A stretch of DNA of 64,000 nucleotides from DASTSN01 sp035760665 (GCA_035760665.1 DASTSN010000071.1:33649-97648), one strand, 5' to 3'; numbered from the stretch's first letter, positions 34,380 to 44,743 are shown. Numbers and translations: made by a program. Notes: generated from the sequence alone by a model not told the origin.

Positions 34380-35711
34380 TTGACTACACAATTTAACCGC
34401 AAGATTACCCTGTTGCAGGCATCAGCCATCAACATGATAGATATGGTGGGTATTGGTCCCTTCGTCGTAATACCGATGGTAATCAGCTTTTTTAATTCCA
34501 GTCTTTTCTTTTGGGCGTGGATATTAGGTGCGTTCATTGCGCTGGTTGATGGCATGATATGGAGCGAACTGGGCGCAAAATATCCCCTTGCCGGTGGTAC
34601 GTATAATTTTCATCGTGTCGCCTTCGGCGAAAAGGGAGGTCGGCTGATGAGTTTCCTGTTTGTGTGGCAAACCTGCATACAGGCCCCGTTAGTAGTTGCT
34701 TCTGGCGCTATCGGCTTTTCGCAATACCTGCACTATCTTTTACCCGTTAGCGATCTGCAACAAAAGATGGTGTCGGTCCTGGTAATTCTGTTACTGGTCG
34801 TTTTACTGTACCGAAAAATAGAGTCCATCGGCAGGATTTCAGTATTGTTATGGGCGGGCGTCATTGTAACCATCAGCTGGATTATTTTCGGTGGCATCAC
34901 GCACAAACAAATTTCGTTCTCTATTCTCCCGGACAATAGTGGCGAATTTTTCAAAGCGGCCTTTTGGGCAGCACTGGGCCAGGGTGGTGTGAAAACGATT
35001 TACAGCTACCTGGGGTACTATAACGTTTGCCACCTTGGTGGAGAAATCAGGGATCCCGGCAAAAATATTCCGAGAAGCATCTTTGTTTCTATTATTGGTA
35101 TTGCTGTCCTGTACCTCGGCATGAACTTTAGCATTGCCGGCGTGATTCCCTGGCAGGAAGCAAGCCATAATGATTTTATTGTGAGTGTGTTTATTGAAAA
35201 AACGTATGGCGTGCTGGCGGCCCAGGTGGCCACTGGCCTGGTACTCTGGATTGCTTTTGCGTCACTATTTGCCGTACTGCTCGGTTACTCCAGGGTGCCT
35301 TATGCGGCTGCCAGCGATGGGAATTTTTTTAAACTCTTTGCCAGGCTGCATCCAACCAAAAAGTTTCCACATATCTCTCTGCTGTTTATTGCCGGACTGG
35401 CGGTCCTGTTTGTTTTTGTGTTTTCGATCCGCGAAACTATCAGTGCTATACTTGCCATGCGGATTGTTGTTCAGTTTATTGGCCAGGCAGTTGGTGTAGT
35501 ATTGTTGCGCAAGCGATTTGGTACTGCAGATCTTCCGTTTAAAATGTGGCTTTATCCCTTGCCCGTCATTTTATCCATTGCCATCTGGCTGTTCCTGTTT
35601 TTTTCCACGGGCTGGTTTGCCGTGTGGGGGCTTGTCATTGCATTCACAGGGCTGCTGGTGTTTTATATGACTGGATGGATCAGGAAAAAAGGCGGCCTGC
35701 AGCGCTTATAA
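34380..35711 (+). CDS. APC-family amino acid permease
   Basis: A 443-residue membrane protein with about twelve hydrophobic helices. Start-region motif INMIDMVGIGPFVVIP matches APC superfamily helix 1, and AFIALVDGMIWSELGAKYPLAGGTY follows in helix 2 and loop. The predicted cargo is amino acids or peptides, but the substrate is not readable. The frame starts at TTG 34380, because no ATG in this frame precedes the first helix; ATG 34434 would cut into helix 1. There is 49 nt to the upstream gene, so the three genes may form one transcript. Confidence 0.9.
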   Translation: MTTQFNRKITLLQASAINMIDMVGIGPFVVIPMVISFFNSSLFFWAWILGAFIALVDGMIWSELGAKYPLAGGTYNFHRVAFGEKGGRLMSFLFVWQTCIQAPLVVASGAIGFSQYLHYLLPVSDLQQKMVSVLVILLLVVLLYRKIESIGRISVLLWAGVIVTISWIIFGGITHKQISFSILPDNSGEFFKAAFWAALGQGGVKTIYSYLGYYNVCHLGGEIRDPGKNIPRSIFVSIIGIAVLYLGMNFSIAGVIPWQEASHNDFIVSVFIEKTYGVLAAQVATGLVLWIAFASLFAVLLGYSRVPYAAASDGNFFKLFARLHPTKKFPHISLLFIAGLAVLFVFVFSIRETISAILAMRIVVQFIGQAVGVVLLRKRFGTADLPFKMWLYPLPVILSIAIWLFLFFSTGWFAVWGLVIAFTGLLVFYMTGWIRKKGGLQRL

Positions 35712-35850
35712 GAATTGATACTTTTTTAGTAATAAAAAAGAAAAATTTAGCACAGTGCGATAAGTAGGGCAAATTGTAATTATTTTTAAAAGTTATCTGG
35801 CAAGTCACCGGATCAGTCAAACCCATTGCTACACATCAAATTATATAAGG

Positions 35851-36522
35851 ATGAAAAAACATCTTTTTATTGTACCAGTTTTAATGGTCGCATTGTTATC
35901 TTTTATGCCACAGAAAAAACAAAGGGTGATCTTCTTTGGAGATTCTATTACACAAATGGGTGCGCAGCCCGGCGGATACATTACCCGGATAGACAGTATG
36001 TGTAAACAGGAAAAACTGGATAACCGGTATGAATTTATCGGCGCCGGCATTGGCGGCAACAAAGTTTATGATCTCTACCTGCGTATGGAAGATGATGTGT
36101 TGAGCAAAAATCCAGACATCGTCCTTATTTATGTGGGCGTAAACGATGTGTGGCATAAACGCAGTTTTGGAACAGGAACTGACCCTGATAAGTTTGAAAA
36201 ATTTTACCAGGCTATCATTGATAAAATAAGAGCCAAGGGCGCCAGGATTATTTTGGTAACCCCGGGTTCCATTGGTGAAAAGACGGATTTTAGTAATGAG
36301 CAGGATGGCGACCTGAATAAGTATTGCAATATGATCCGCAGCCTTGCTAAAAAGAATAATCTTCTATTAGTTGACTTGCGAAAAAAAGTGCTGGAATACA
36401 ACCTGGGCCATAATCCTGAAAATAAAGAAAAAGGCATCTTAACTATAGATGGCGTTCACCTGAATGCAGCCGGCAACCAGTTGGTAGCCGATGCTATGTG
36501 GCAGGCAATCAAATCGCTTTAA
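35851..36522 (+). CDS. SGNH/GDSL-type esterase, lipid- or sugar-ester acting
   Basis: The 223-residue protein has an N-terminal hydrophobic signal or anchor (residues 5-20). All SGNH blocks are visible: FFGDSITQMG (catalytic Ser), GIGGNKVYD (Gly), YVGVNDVW (Asn), and DGVHLNAAG (catalytic His/Asp). It is likely a periplasmic esterase or lipase. An AAGG box lies 1-4 nt before the ATG at 35851. Its stop overlaps that of convergent tyrS by 4 nt. A small AAATCG/CGATTT hairpin spans both stops at 36511-36529. Confidence 0.88.
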   Translation: MKKHLFIVPVLMVALLSFMPQKKQRVIFFGDSITQMGAQPGGYITRIDSMCKQEKLDNRYEFIGAGIGGNKVYDLYLRMEDDVLSKNPDIVLIYVGVNDVWHKRSFGTGTDPDKFEKFYQAIIDKIRAKGARIILVTPGSIGEKTDFSNEQDGDLNKYCNMIRSLAKKNNLLLVDLRKKVLEYNLGHNPENKEKGILTIDGVHLNAAGNQLVADAMWQAIKSL

Positions 36523-37796
36523 ACGATTTTCACCAGGTAATAATTTTTCTTTCCTTTTTGTACCAGGAGGTATTGCTGGTGCAGCAACAGTGAAGTGTTG
36601 ATGAGCATTTGCGGACTGTCAATCTTATGCCGGTTAATGCTTACACCACCGCCCTGGATCATTTTCCTTGCTTCTCCTTTACTGGGAAAAATATGGGTAT
36701 CGGCAAGAAATGAAACCACATCTATTCCGTTCGTAATTTTATCTATTGGGAAATCTGATTTTACCACGCCTTCCATTCCTTCCAGGTCTTCAATGCTTAA
36801 ATTTTCAGCAGGTGCGTTTTGGTTGGCAAATAGTTTTTGTGTGGTTTCCACAGCTTTTTCATATTCTTCCTGTCCATGCACGAAGGTGGTGATTTCTTTT
36901 GCCAGCGCTTTTTGCAGTATTCGTTGTGCTGCATCTTTTTTATGTTCGGCTAAGAGATTTTCAATCTCATCTTTATTTAAAAAAGTAAAAATTTTAATCC
37001 ATTTTTCAGCATCTGCATCGCTGGCGTTTAACCAAAACTGGTAAAACTGGTAGGGTGAAGTTTTTTGTGGATCAAGCCATACATTCCCTTTTTCCGTTTT
37101 GCCAAATTTTCCGCCATCGGCTTTTGTAATCAGCGGACAGGTAAAGGCGAAGGCTTCTCCGCTCGTCATCCGGCGGATCAGTTCCGTACCGGTAGTGATA
37201 TTGCCCCATTGATCGCTACCGCCCATTTGCAGTTTGCAGTTTTTATGCGTGTACAGCCAGTAAAAATCATAGCCTTGCATTAGTTGGTAAGCAAACTCGG
37301 TATAGCTGATACCTGTTTCGCCTTCAATTCTTTTTTTCACGCTGTCCTTGGCCATCATGTAATTCACGGTGAGGTGTTTGCCAACATCGCGAAGAAAGCC
37401 GATGAAGGACATGCTTTTGAACCAGTCGTAGTTATTGGCCATTTCGGCGGCGTTTTCCCTTGCGGGATCGAAATCGAGAAATTTTTCTAACTGGGCTTTC
37501 ACGCCGCGTATATTTAGTTCCAGTTGTTCCTCACTCAGCAGGTTTCTTTCTTCGCTTTTGCCGCTTGGATCGCCGACCATCCCGGTGGCGCCACCTACCA
37601 AAGCAATAGGTTTGTGCCCTGCTTTTTGCAGGTGGACCAATAAAAGGATCGGAACGAGACTGCCAATATGCAAACTGTCAGCCGTGGGGTCAAAACCGAT
37701 ATAGGCCGTCGTCATTTCCTTTGACAGTTGTTCTTCGGTGCCGGGCATCAAATCCTGGATCATGCCTCGCCAGCGTAATTCTTCTATGAGGTTCAT
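36519..37796 (-). CDS. tyrS: tyrosine-tRNA ligase
   Basis: A 425-residue class I aminoacyl-tRNA synthetase. The catalytic signature HIGS is at residues 43-46 and a KMSKS-like KFGKTE follows near residue 230. The YIGFDPTADSLHIG block and QMGGSDQWGNI match TyrRS, and a C-terminal S4 RNA-binding domain ends the protein. I place the start at ATG 37796 (MNLIEELRWRG); an in-frame ATG 26 codons upstream would add a nonconserved tail. A TACTTTTG box at 37818-37825 could be its -7 element. Confidence 0.95.
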   Translation of the reverse strand: MNLIEELRWRGMIQDLMPGTEEQLSKEMTTAYIGFDPTADSLHIGSLVPILLLVHLQKAGHKPIALVGGATGMVGDPSGKSEERNLLSEEQLELNIRGVKAQLEKFLDFDPARENAAEMANNYDWFKSMSFIGFLRDVGKHLTVNYMMAKDSVKKRIEGETGISYTEFAYQLMQGYDFYWLYTHKNCKLQMGGSDQWGNITTGTELIRRMTSGEAFAFTCPLITKADGGKFGKTEKGNVWLDPQKTSPYQFYQFWLNASDADAEKWIKIFTFLNKDEIENLLAEHKKDAAQRILQKALAKEITTFVHGQEEYEKAVETTQKLFANQNAPAENLSIEDLEGMEGVVKSDFPIDKITNGIDVVSFLADTHIFPSKGEARKMIQGGGVSINRHKIDSPQMLINTSLLLHQQYLLVQKGKKNYYLVKIV

Positions 37797-37933
37797 TGCT
37801 TTATTAAAAGTTTGGCGCAAAAGTAAGGCAGAAAAGAAAGACCTGCCGTTGCATGCAATATTTTTATAAATCATTCGTTTACAGTAGTTACCCTGAAATT
37901 GCCCGAAAGCTATGATTTTCGGGGTTTTGCGAC

Positions 37934-37941
37934 TATTTTTG
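37934..37941 (+). promoter_or_regulatory. candidate -7 box for the PorV/PorU2 genes
   Basis: TATTTTTG fits TAnnTTTG 66 nt before the first gene of the pair. No TTG lies at the proper distance upstream, so it is tentative. Confidence 0.3.
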
Positions 37942-38006
37942 ACGTTGCAATATCCGCCACCATATGAAAGCAGACCTAAGTTTTTGCTTATCCGAAAATT
38001 GTTAGA

Positions 38007-39122
38007 ATGAAAAGAGCCACCGTATACCTAACCCTATTTACAACTGTCCTATCGTTGCATGGCTTTGCACAGTTTCGTAAATATTCAAATGAATTTCTCA
38101 ATATCGGCGCCGGAGCCCGGGGGCTTGCCATGGGTAGCGCCCAGGTAGCTTCTGTAGAAGATGGGACTGCCGGTTACTGGAATCCTGCAGGGTTGGTAGG
38201 TGTAAAAGACCATCCCCAGGTAAACCTTATGCATGCCGAATATTTTGCCGGTATTGGTAAATATGATTTTGCCAGTGTTATTTTTCCGGCGGCTAATAAT
38301 AAACGTACAATCGGTGTTTCAGCGCTTCGGTTTGCTGTAGATGATATCATGAATACGCTTTTTCTCGTGGAGCCTGATGGATCCATAAATTATAATAATA
38401 TACAGGCTTTTTCCTCGGCTGATTATGCTTTTTTGCTTTCGTTTGCCCAAAAGCTTAAAGAGAGTGATAAAAAAAATATTCACTTCGGACTAAATGCAAA
38501 AATAATACATCGTAGTGTAGGCAAATTTGCCAAGGCCTGGGGGTTTGGGCTTGATGCCGGTTTGCAGGTTATACAGGATAAGTGGCGGTTTGGTGTGGCA
38601 GCCCGCGATATCACGACTACGTTTAATGCCTGGTCATTCAGCTTTACCGACCAGGAAAAAGAGGTTTTGTACTTAACCAATAATGATATACCAGTAAAAT
38701 CAACAGAGCTGACTGCCCCACGGCTTATCCTGGGTGTGGCCCGTGATTTTCAGCTAAGCAGGAAGGTAGGGCTGCTGGCCGAAGCAAATTTTGATTTCAC
38801 CTTTGATGGCAGGCGCAATACGGTCATCAGCGGCGATCCGGTCAGTATCGATCCTAAAATTGGCCTTGAGTGTAATATTAATAATGTTTTTTTTCTCAGG
38901 GCCGGTGTAAACAATTTCCAAAAAGCATTGGCAGACGGCGATACGCTTAACCAAAAGAAGGTGTGGATATACCAGCCCAGCCTGGGAGCGGGATTTAAAG
39001 TATCGAATGTTACCATTGATTATGCCTTTACCAATCTTGCCAACCAGTCTAACCCGTTATTTACCCATGTGTTCTCCCTCCGGTTTAACCTGGTGGGTGA
39101 TAAAACCAAAAAGAAAAAGTAA
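38007..39122 (+). CDS. PorV/PorQ-family outer membrane beta-barrel protein
   Basis: The 371-residue protein has a signal peptide ending in FAQF. The mature N-terminus has the family stretch NEFLNIGAGARGLAMGSAQVA followed by DGTAGYWNPAGL, which is the PorV/PorQ family start. The rest alternates hydrophobic and polar residues in a FadL-like beta-barrel pattern with a C-terminal aromatic end (HVFSLRFNL). PorV is the shuttle and anchor for type IX secreted cargo in Bacteroidota. The 23-nt gap to the PorU2-like gene suggests the two work together. Confidence 0.88.
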   Translation: MKRATVYLTLFTTVLSLHGFAQFRKYSNEFLNIGAGARGLAMGSAQVASVEDGTAGYWNPAGLVGVKDHPQVNLMHAEYFAGIGKYDFASVIFPAANNKRTIGVSALRFAVDDIMNTLFLVEPDGSINYNNIQAFSSADYAFLLSFAQKLKESDKKNIHFGLNAKIIHRSVGKFAKAWGFGLDAGLQVIQDKWRFGVAARDITTTFNAWSFSFTDQEKEVLYLTNNDIPVKSTELTAPRLILGVARDFQLSRKVGLLAEANFDFTFDGRRNTVISGDPVSIDPKIGLECNINNVFFLRAGVNNFQKALADGDTLNQKKVWIYQPSLGAGFKVSNVTIDYAFTNLANQSNPLFTHVFSLRFNLVGDKTKKKK

Positions 39123-39145
39123 TCTGTACCAATAAACGCATTTCC

Positions 39146-42100
39146 ATGAAACGAATTTTACTTGTGTTGTTTGTTTGTTCGGGCTTGTATATGCAGGCGC
39201 AGACGTACAATAATGAGTGGATTGATTATAGTAAAACCTATTATAAATTCAAAGTCGGTAAAACAGGGCTTTACCGGATACAGCAGGCTGTATTGGCGGG
39301 CCTTGGACTGGATGCAGTGCCTGCGGAGCAATTTCAATTATGGAGGAACGGGAAGCAAATACCTCTCTATACCTCCGCTGCATCAGGAGCCCTTGGCGTT
39401 TCTGATTACATTGAGTTTTGGGGCGAAATGAACGATGGAAAACCTGACAACGCATTGTATAGAAATCCCGACTACCAGTTAAATGATCAATGGAGTTTAC
39501 AAACAGATACAGCAGCATATTTTCTTACCGTTAATCCGGCAGGCGGAAACCTGCGGCTGCAGAATTCGGCTAATAATGTAGCCGGCAACGTACTTCCGGC
39601 AGAGCCTTATTTTATGTACACCGCAGGTACGTATTTTAAAAATAAAATAAACCCCGGGTATGCGGCGGTGGTAGGTGAATATGTGTATTCGGCATCCTAC
39701 GATATTGGGGAAGGGTGGACGTCCACAGATGTGGCGCCCAATGCACCGCGTTCAGTGCCGTTCAATGCTATACAGTTGTACAGTGCAGGGCCTGATGCAC
39801 GGCTTAAAATAAATCTTTCCGGGAATGCGATTAACCCCCGTATTGTTCGTGTGCGGATAAATGGAGACTCTGTGCTGGGAAAGGAAATGGACTATTTTGA
39901 TTACATTAAAATTGACACGACGATTCCTGTTAGCAAATTGGCCGTTTCGCCAAATGTGGCGCTGGATATTACGAATCTTTGCTCGGTAAATACAGACAGG
40001 ATGGTTATTCATAAAGTTGAATTGACCTATCCGCGAACATTCAACTTTGGGGGACAAAAAAGTTTTGAATTTTATTTACCCGCTAATGCTAACGGTAATT
40101 TTTTACAGATCACCAATTTCAGTTATGGCAGCACAGCACCAGTTTTATATGATTTAACAAACGGCAAGCGCTATGTGGCCGATATTAGTACACCTGGCCA
40201 GGTAAAAGTTGTACTACAACCCTCAGCCGTTGACAGGCGCTTAATTTTGGTAAGTGAGGACGCATCAAATGTTTTACAAATTAGCAGCCTTGAAGCAAGA
40301 AATTTCGTTAACTATGCTTTGCCGGAAAACCAGGGAGATTACCTGATTATTTCACATCCCAGCTTATACACCAGTTCGGACGGAACAAACTATGTGGAGG
40401 CTTATAGGGCTTACAGAAGTTCGGCGGCCGGTAGAAATTTTAACGCCAGGGTATACGACATTAACGAACTGGTTGATCAGTTTGCTTATGGTATTAAAAA
40501 AGATCCTTTGTCAATTCGTAATTTTTTGCGTTGGGCCAGGGCAACCTATTCAACGCCGATAAAAGATGTGTTGTTAATCGGCCATGGCATGACGTATAAC
40601 CTTTACAGGGCATATGAAAGCAATGTAAATGCTGACAGGCTGAATATTGTGCCTACCTGGGGTAACCCGGCATCAGATATGCTGCTTTCATCCACCTTTG
40701 AAAATCCTGTGCCCCAAACACCCATTGGTAGACTGTCTGTCGTTACGGGAGATGAGATTAATATTTACCTGCAGAAACTCAAGGAATATGAACAGGCCCA
40801 GGCAACCCCCTCTCCGTTAATACAAGATAAAGCCTGGATGAAAAATGTAGCCCACGTAGTGGGAGCCAGTGACGATAACCTGAATGATATTCTGAATGCT
40901 TACATGTATAAGTATAACCAGATTATATCTGATACATTATTTGGGGCAAACGTTAAAACCTTCAGCAAAGCCTCCACAGACCAGGTCTCTCAAACCAGTG
41001 TGGAACTGGCCAACCTGTTCCAGGAAGGGTTAAGCATGTTGCTTTATTTTGGACACTCTGCTTCCAGTGTGCTTCAGTTTAATCTAGATAATCCGTTGAA
41101 TTATAACAATCCCGGAAAATACCCGGTAATGATCATGCTTGGTTGTAATGCCGGTAATAATTTTGGCTACGACGTAAACAGGTTTCAAATCAAAACAACT
41201 ACCTCTGAGAATTTTATATTAGCCCCGCAGCGCGGAAGCATCGGGTACCTGGCGAGTACCCATTTTGGAATTGTGCATTACCTGGATATTTACAACACGA
41301 AAATTTATAATTCCCTGTCATCAACAAAATATGGCCAAACCTTCGGTGAACAAATTATCGAAGCCATCAAACAGGTGTATAACCTCACGTCAGTTGATGA
41401 TTATTATGCAAGGCTGCATGTAGAGGAAAATTGTTTGAATGGCGATCCTGCAGTTAAACTGAATAATTTTTCAAAACCGGATTATGTTGTGGAAGATCCG
41501 CTGGTAAAAATTACGCCCAATAATCTTTCAGTGTCTACAGAAAAATTCAGGGTAGATGCTAAATTTTTGAATATTGGTGCAGCCATTAATAAAAACATTG
41601 TGGTGGAAATAAAACGGCAATACCCCAATGGCAAAACTGATATTGTACTAAGAGATACGATTCCGGGTATTCATTATGCCGATTCTGTTTCAATAGAACT
41701 ACCTATTGTAGCGTCCAGGGATAAAGGTTTAAATAAAATTATTGTAACAGTGGATGCGGACAATGAGGTGGATGAATTGTTTGAAAATAATAATACCATC
41801 ACCAAAGATGTATATATCTACGACAATTCGGCTGACCTGATTTTCCCGTATAAATATGCCATTGTTCATGATCCTGCTATTAAACTGATAGCATCAACTG
41901 CTGATCCATTTAGTAAGGTTCGGCAATACCAGATGGAAATTGACACTACAGAAAAATTCAATTCGGCATTAAAGCAAACGCAAACAGTTTCTGCTGTGGG
42001 AGGAATTTTGGAATTTAATCCGGGTATTTCCTTCTCCGATAGCACCGTCTACTATTGGCGTGTTGGCTCCCAGTCTACGGATGGTACCATGACCTGGAAT

Positions 42101-44194
42101 ACTTCTTCTTTCATCTATATTACTGCCAGCAGTGATGGCTTTAACCAGTCACATTATTTTCAACATCTTAATTCAACTTTAAGCAATATAAAACTTGACT
42201 CCCTCAGCCGGAACTGGCAGTTTGATTCGACTGCGACATTACTGGATATTCATAACGCAGTTTTCCCAACCTCAGGAGGCTATGACCAGGATTTTGGCAT
42301 TTTTGTGAATGATAGTTTGTACATAGGGGAGGGCTGTTATGCTAATTCTACAGATTTTACTGTTTTTGATCCTGTAACAATGAAACCCTGGAAGAATGAT
42401 TATTCCGGCGCAACTGGCTTGTATGGAAGTAATAAATTGACTTGTGGAAATTTCAAAGAGTATAGTTTTGAATTTTCAATGGCTACGACTGCATCAAGAA
42501 AAAATGCAATGGACTTTTTTGACTTGATACCAGATGGTTATTATGTAATTGTAAGAAATAATGTGGCCACCACCCAATCAGGAAATACGTACCCCAATGT
42601 GTGGAAGTCAGATACAACTTTATACGGATCAGGTAATTCCCTTTACCATCGGATATATAATCTTGGATTTTATGATCTGGACTCCTTCTATAAACCGAGA
42701 GCATACCTGTTTATAGGTAAGAAAAATGACCAGTTACATTTCAAGCCACAGTCCCTCTTCAGCCAAGGACTCCTGGATAAGATTTCTTTAAAAGTGAATT
42801 GTATGACACCTGATACCCTTGGCTATATTACCTCTCCAAAATTTGGCCCGGCAAAAAGATGGAAGGAGTTACATTGGCGGGGTAGCACGCAGGATACAGC
42901 TGCAGGCGACGAACCAACTATTGATGTAATCGGGATAAAGGCAGATGGTTCACAGGTCAATTTATTCACGGGGCTTGATATCAACCAGCAGGATTATGAC
43001 ATTTCATCTGTGGATGCTGTTCAATATCCTTATTTACAATTACGGATGAGAAACCTCGATTCTGTGTTTCTGACACCCTACCAACTTAAATATTGGAGAT
43101 TGAATTACGACCCGGTACCGGAAGGGGCACTGGCGCCAAATTTATATTTTATCACAAAAGATACAGTAGAAGTGGGTGAGCCTTTCAACTTTGGTATTGC
43201 ATTTAAGAATATCAGCAAAATTCCTTTTGATAGTCTCAAGGTTAAATTGTCGATAACAGATAAGAATAATATTGAGAACATTATTCCCATTCCACGGCAA
43301 AAGGCTCTTGCGCCGGAGGATACAGTGAAAATTGATGCACAGATTGACACAAAAGCATTTGCCGGTACTAATATTCTGAAGGTTGACTTCAACCCGGATA
43401 TGGACCAGCCTGAACAATATTTGTTCAACAATATCGGATTCAGAACCTTGTACGTGAAGCCGGATAGTCTGAATCCATTATTGGATGTAACTTTTGACGG
43501 GGCACATATCCTTAACCGTGATATTGTGTCTGCAAAACCGCAAATTCTTATCAAACTGAAGGATGAATCTAAATGGTTGATTCTCGACACCTCGCGGGTA
43601 AATATACAAGTGCGATACCCCGATGGAAGCTTGCGCAATTTTTATTTTACAAATGACTCACTAAAGTTCACTGCGCCGGGCGCTGCTCCTAATCCCAATA
43701 ACACAGCCAGTATTGATTTTTCACCCTATTTTACTCAGGATGGCGAATATGAACTGATTGTAACGGGGAAAGATATGAGCGAAAATTCATCCGGAAAACT
43801 CGAGTACCGGGTTGCCTTCCAGGTGATCAATAAGCCGATGATTTCGAATATGCTAAACTATCCTAATCCCTTCACTACTTCAACAGCCTTTGTTTTCACC
43901 ATTACTGGCAGTGAAGTGCCCCAGAATATCCGGATACAGATAATGACCATAACGGGTAAGATTGTGCGGGAAATCACCAAACAGGAACTAGGTCCGTTGC
44001 ATATTGGCCGCAATATAACTGAATTTAAGTGGGACGGAACTGATCAGTACGGACAAAAACTGGCAAATGGAATTTATCTGTACAGGGTAATTACGAACTT
44101 AAATGGCAAGTCACTGGATAAATACACAGCCGAAGGCGACAACACAGATAAATACTTCAACAAAGGTTATGGAAAAATGTATCTGATGCGCTAA
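39146..44194 (+). CDS. porU2: type IX secretion sortase-like C25 peptidase (PorU2 type)
   Basis: This 1682-residue exported protein has a signal peptide (ending QAQ). It contains a gingipain-type C25 peptidase domain around residues 380-800: LLIGHGMTYN at its start, then LYFGHSASS with the candidate catalytic His, and MLGCNAGNNFG with the candidate catalytic Cys. This is the PorU2-like architecture. Middle regions hold Ig- or CARDB-like beta modules (such as DADNEVDELFENNN). The C-terminal about 90 residues form a FlgD-like type IX C-terminal domain, with NYPNPFTTSTAF, TGKIVREI, and FKWDGTDQYGQKLANGIYLYRV. PorU-type sortases trim type IX cargo and attach it to the surface. It follows the PorV-like gene by 23 nt. 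Confidence 0.88.
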   Translation: MKRILLVLFVCSGLYMQAQTYNNEWIDYSKTYYKFKVGKTGLYRIQQAVLAGLGLDAVPAEQFQLWRNGKQIPLYTSAASGALGVSDYIEFWGEMNDGKPDNALYRNPDYQLNDQWSLQTDTAAYFLTVNPAGGNLRLQNSANNVAGNVLPAEPYFMYTAGTYFKNKINPGYAAVVGEYVYSASYDIGEGWTSTDVAPNAPRSVPFNAIQLYSAGPDARLKINLSGNAINPRIVRVRINGDSVLGKEMDYFDYIKIDTTIPVSKLAVSPNVALDITNLCSVNTDRMVIHKVELTYPRTFNFGGQKSFEFYLPANANGNFLQITNFSYGSTAPVLYDLTNGKRYVADISTPGQVKVVLQPSAVDRRLILVSEDASNVLQISSLEARNFVNYALPENQGDYLIISHPSLYTSSDGTNYVEAYRAYRSSAAGRNFNARVYDINELVDQFAYGIKKDPLSIRNFLRWARATYSTPIKDVLLIGHGMTYNLYRAYESNVNADRLNIVPTWGNPASDMLLSSTFENPVPQTPIGRLSVVTGDEINIYLQKLKEYEQAQATPSPLIQDKAWMKNVAHVVGASDDNLNDILNAYMYKYNQIISDTLFGANVKTFSKASTDQVSQTSVELANLFQEGLSMLLYFGHSASSVLQFNLDNPLNYNNPGKYPVMIMLGCNAGNNFGYDVNRFQIKTTTSENFILAPQRGSIGYLASTHFGIVHYLDIYNTKIYNSLSSTKYGQTFGEQIIEAIKQVYNLTSVDDYYARLHVEENCLNGDPAVKLNNFSKPDYVVEDPLVKITPNNLSVSTEKFRVDAKFLNIGAAINKNIVVEIKRQYPNGKTDIVLRDTIPGIHYADSVSIELPIVASRDKGLNKIIVTVDADNEVDELFENNNTITKDVYIYDNSADLIFPYKYAIVHDPAIKLIASTADPFSKVRQYQMEIDTTEKFNSALKQTQTVSAVGGILEFNPGISFSDSTVYYWRVGSQSTDGTMTWNTSSFIYITASSDGFNQSHYFQHLNSTLSNIKLDSLSRNWQFDSTATLLDIHNAVFPTSGGYDQDFGIFVNDSLYIGEGCYANSTDFTVFDPVTMKPWKNDYSGATGLYGSNKLTCGNFKEYSFEFSMATTASRKNAMDFFDLIPDGYYVIVRNNVATTQSGNTYPNVWKSDTTLYGSGNSLYHRIYNLGFYDLDSFYKPRAYLFIGKKNDQLHFKPQSLFSQGLLDKISLKVNCMTPDTLGYITSPKFGPAKRWKELHWRGSTQDTAAGDEPTIDVIGIKADGSQVNLFTGLDINQQDYDISSVDAVQYPYLQLRMRNLDSVFLTPYQLKYWRLNYDPVPEGALAPNLYFITKDTVEVGEPFNFGIAFKNISKIPFDSLKVKLSITDKNNIENIIPIPRQKALAPEDTVKIDAQIDTKAFAGTNILKVDFNPDMDQPEQYLFNNIGFRTLYVKPDSLNPLLDVTFDGAHILNRDIVSAKPQILIKLKDESKWLILDTSRVNIQVRYPDGSLRNFYFTNDSLKFTAPGAAPNPNNTASIDFSPYFTQDGEYELIVTGKDMSENSSGKLEYRVAFQVINKPMISNMLNYPNPFTTSTAFVFTITGSEVPQNIRIQIMTITGKIVREITKQELGPLHIGRNITEFKWDGTDQYGQKLANGIYLYRVITNLNGKSLDKYTAEGDNTDKYFNKGYGKMYLMR

Positions 44195-44397
44195 TCTTCT
44201 GCTGGTGCGGATTTGTAAAAGATATGGGCAACTCAACGGCTGTCTTAAATAACCTTTAAATGGTTAGCGGAGAGTTGCAGGGTTATGCGAAATCAATCAT
44301 CATTCAACGCACTACAGGCGATGTGAGCTTGAATTGACTGTTTGATTATTGATAAAACCGATTGTTGCGAATGTTGATTTTGTGGGATGCAATTGCA

Positions 44398-44742
44398 CTA
44401 CCATGGGGCTTCAAGATCTTTTGGGCCAAACGTTTTATTCCTTTCTGAAAAATACGTACCTGATTGTTTCAGATCCTTACTGAATAATTTTTTTAAAAGA
44501 GCGATAGGAGTCAGGAACAGGAAAAAAATAATCGTAAGAAGTATATTACTGGTGATCCAGCCAAGCATTTCTGCAATTTTAGTCCATACCCGGTGTACTG
44601 GCACATACAAGGCAGGAAACGGATAACAGCCTGCAACGAATATGGCAGCAATCAGCAAATAATACTTGTGTGTGAGCAGGGTTGCAACTACAATGCCGCC
44701 AACAATGGCTAAAACGGATTGTCGTTCTTTCGAGATTTTCAT
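44398..44742 (-). CDS. SxtJ-family membrane protein
   Basis: A 114-residue protein with hydrophobic segments at about 11-48 and 58-88, which is the SxtJ pattern. The loop PALYVPVHRVWTKIAEMLGW and the ending in LKKLF...SGTYFSER fit this family. SxtJ proteins are always near carbamoyltransferases and DUF5989 but have no defined role. The start is 1 nt after the DUF5989 stop, and the gene lies downstream of the carbamoyltransferase on the same strand. Confidence 0.85.
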   Translation of the reverse strand: MKISKERQSVLAIVGGIVVATLLTHKYYLLIAAIFVAGCYPFPALYVPVHRVWTKIAEMLGWITSNILLTIIFFLFLTPIALLKKLFSKDLKQSGTYFSERNKTFGPKDLEAPW

Positions 44743-44743
44743 T

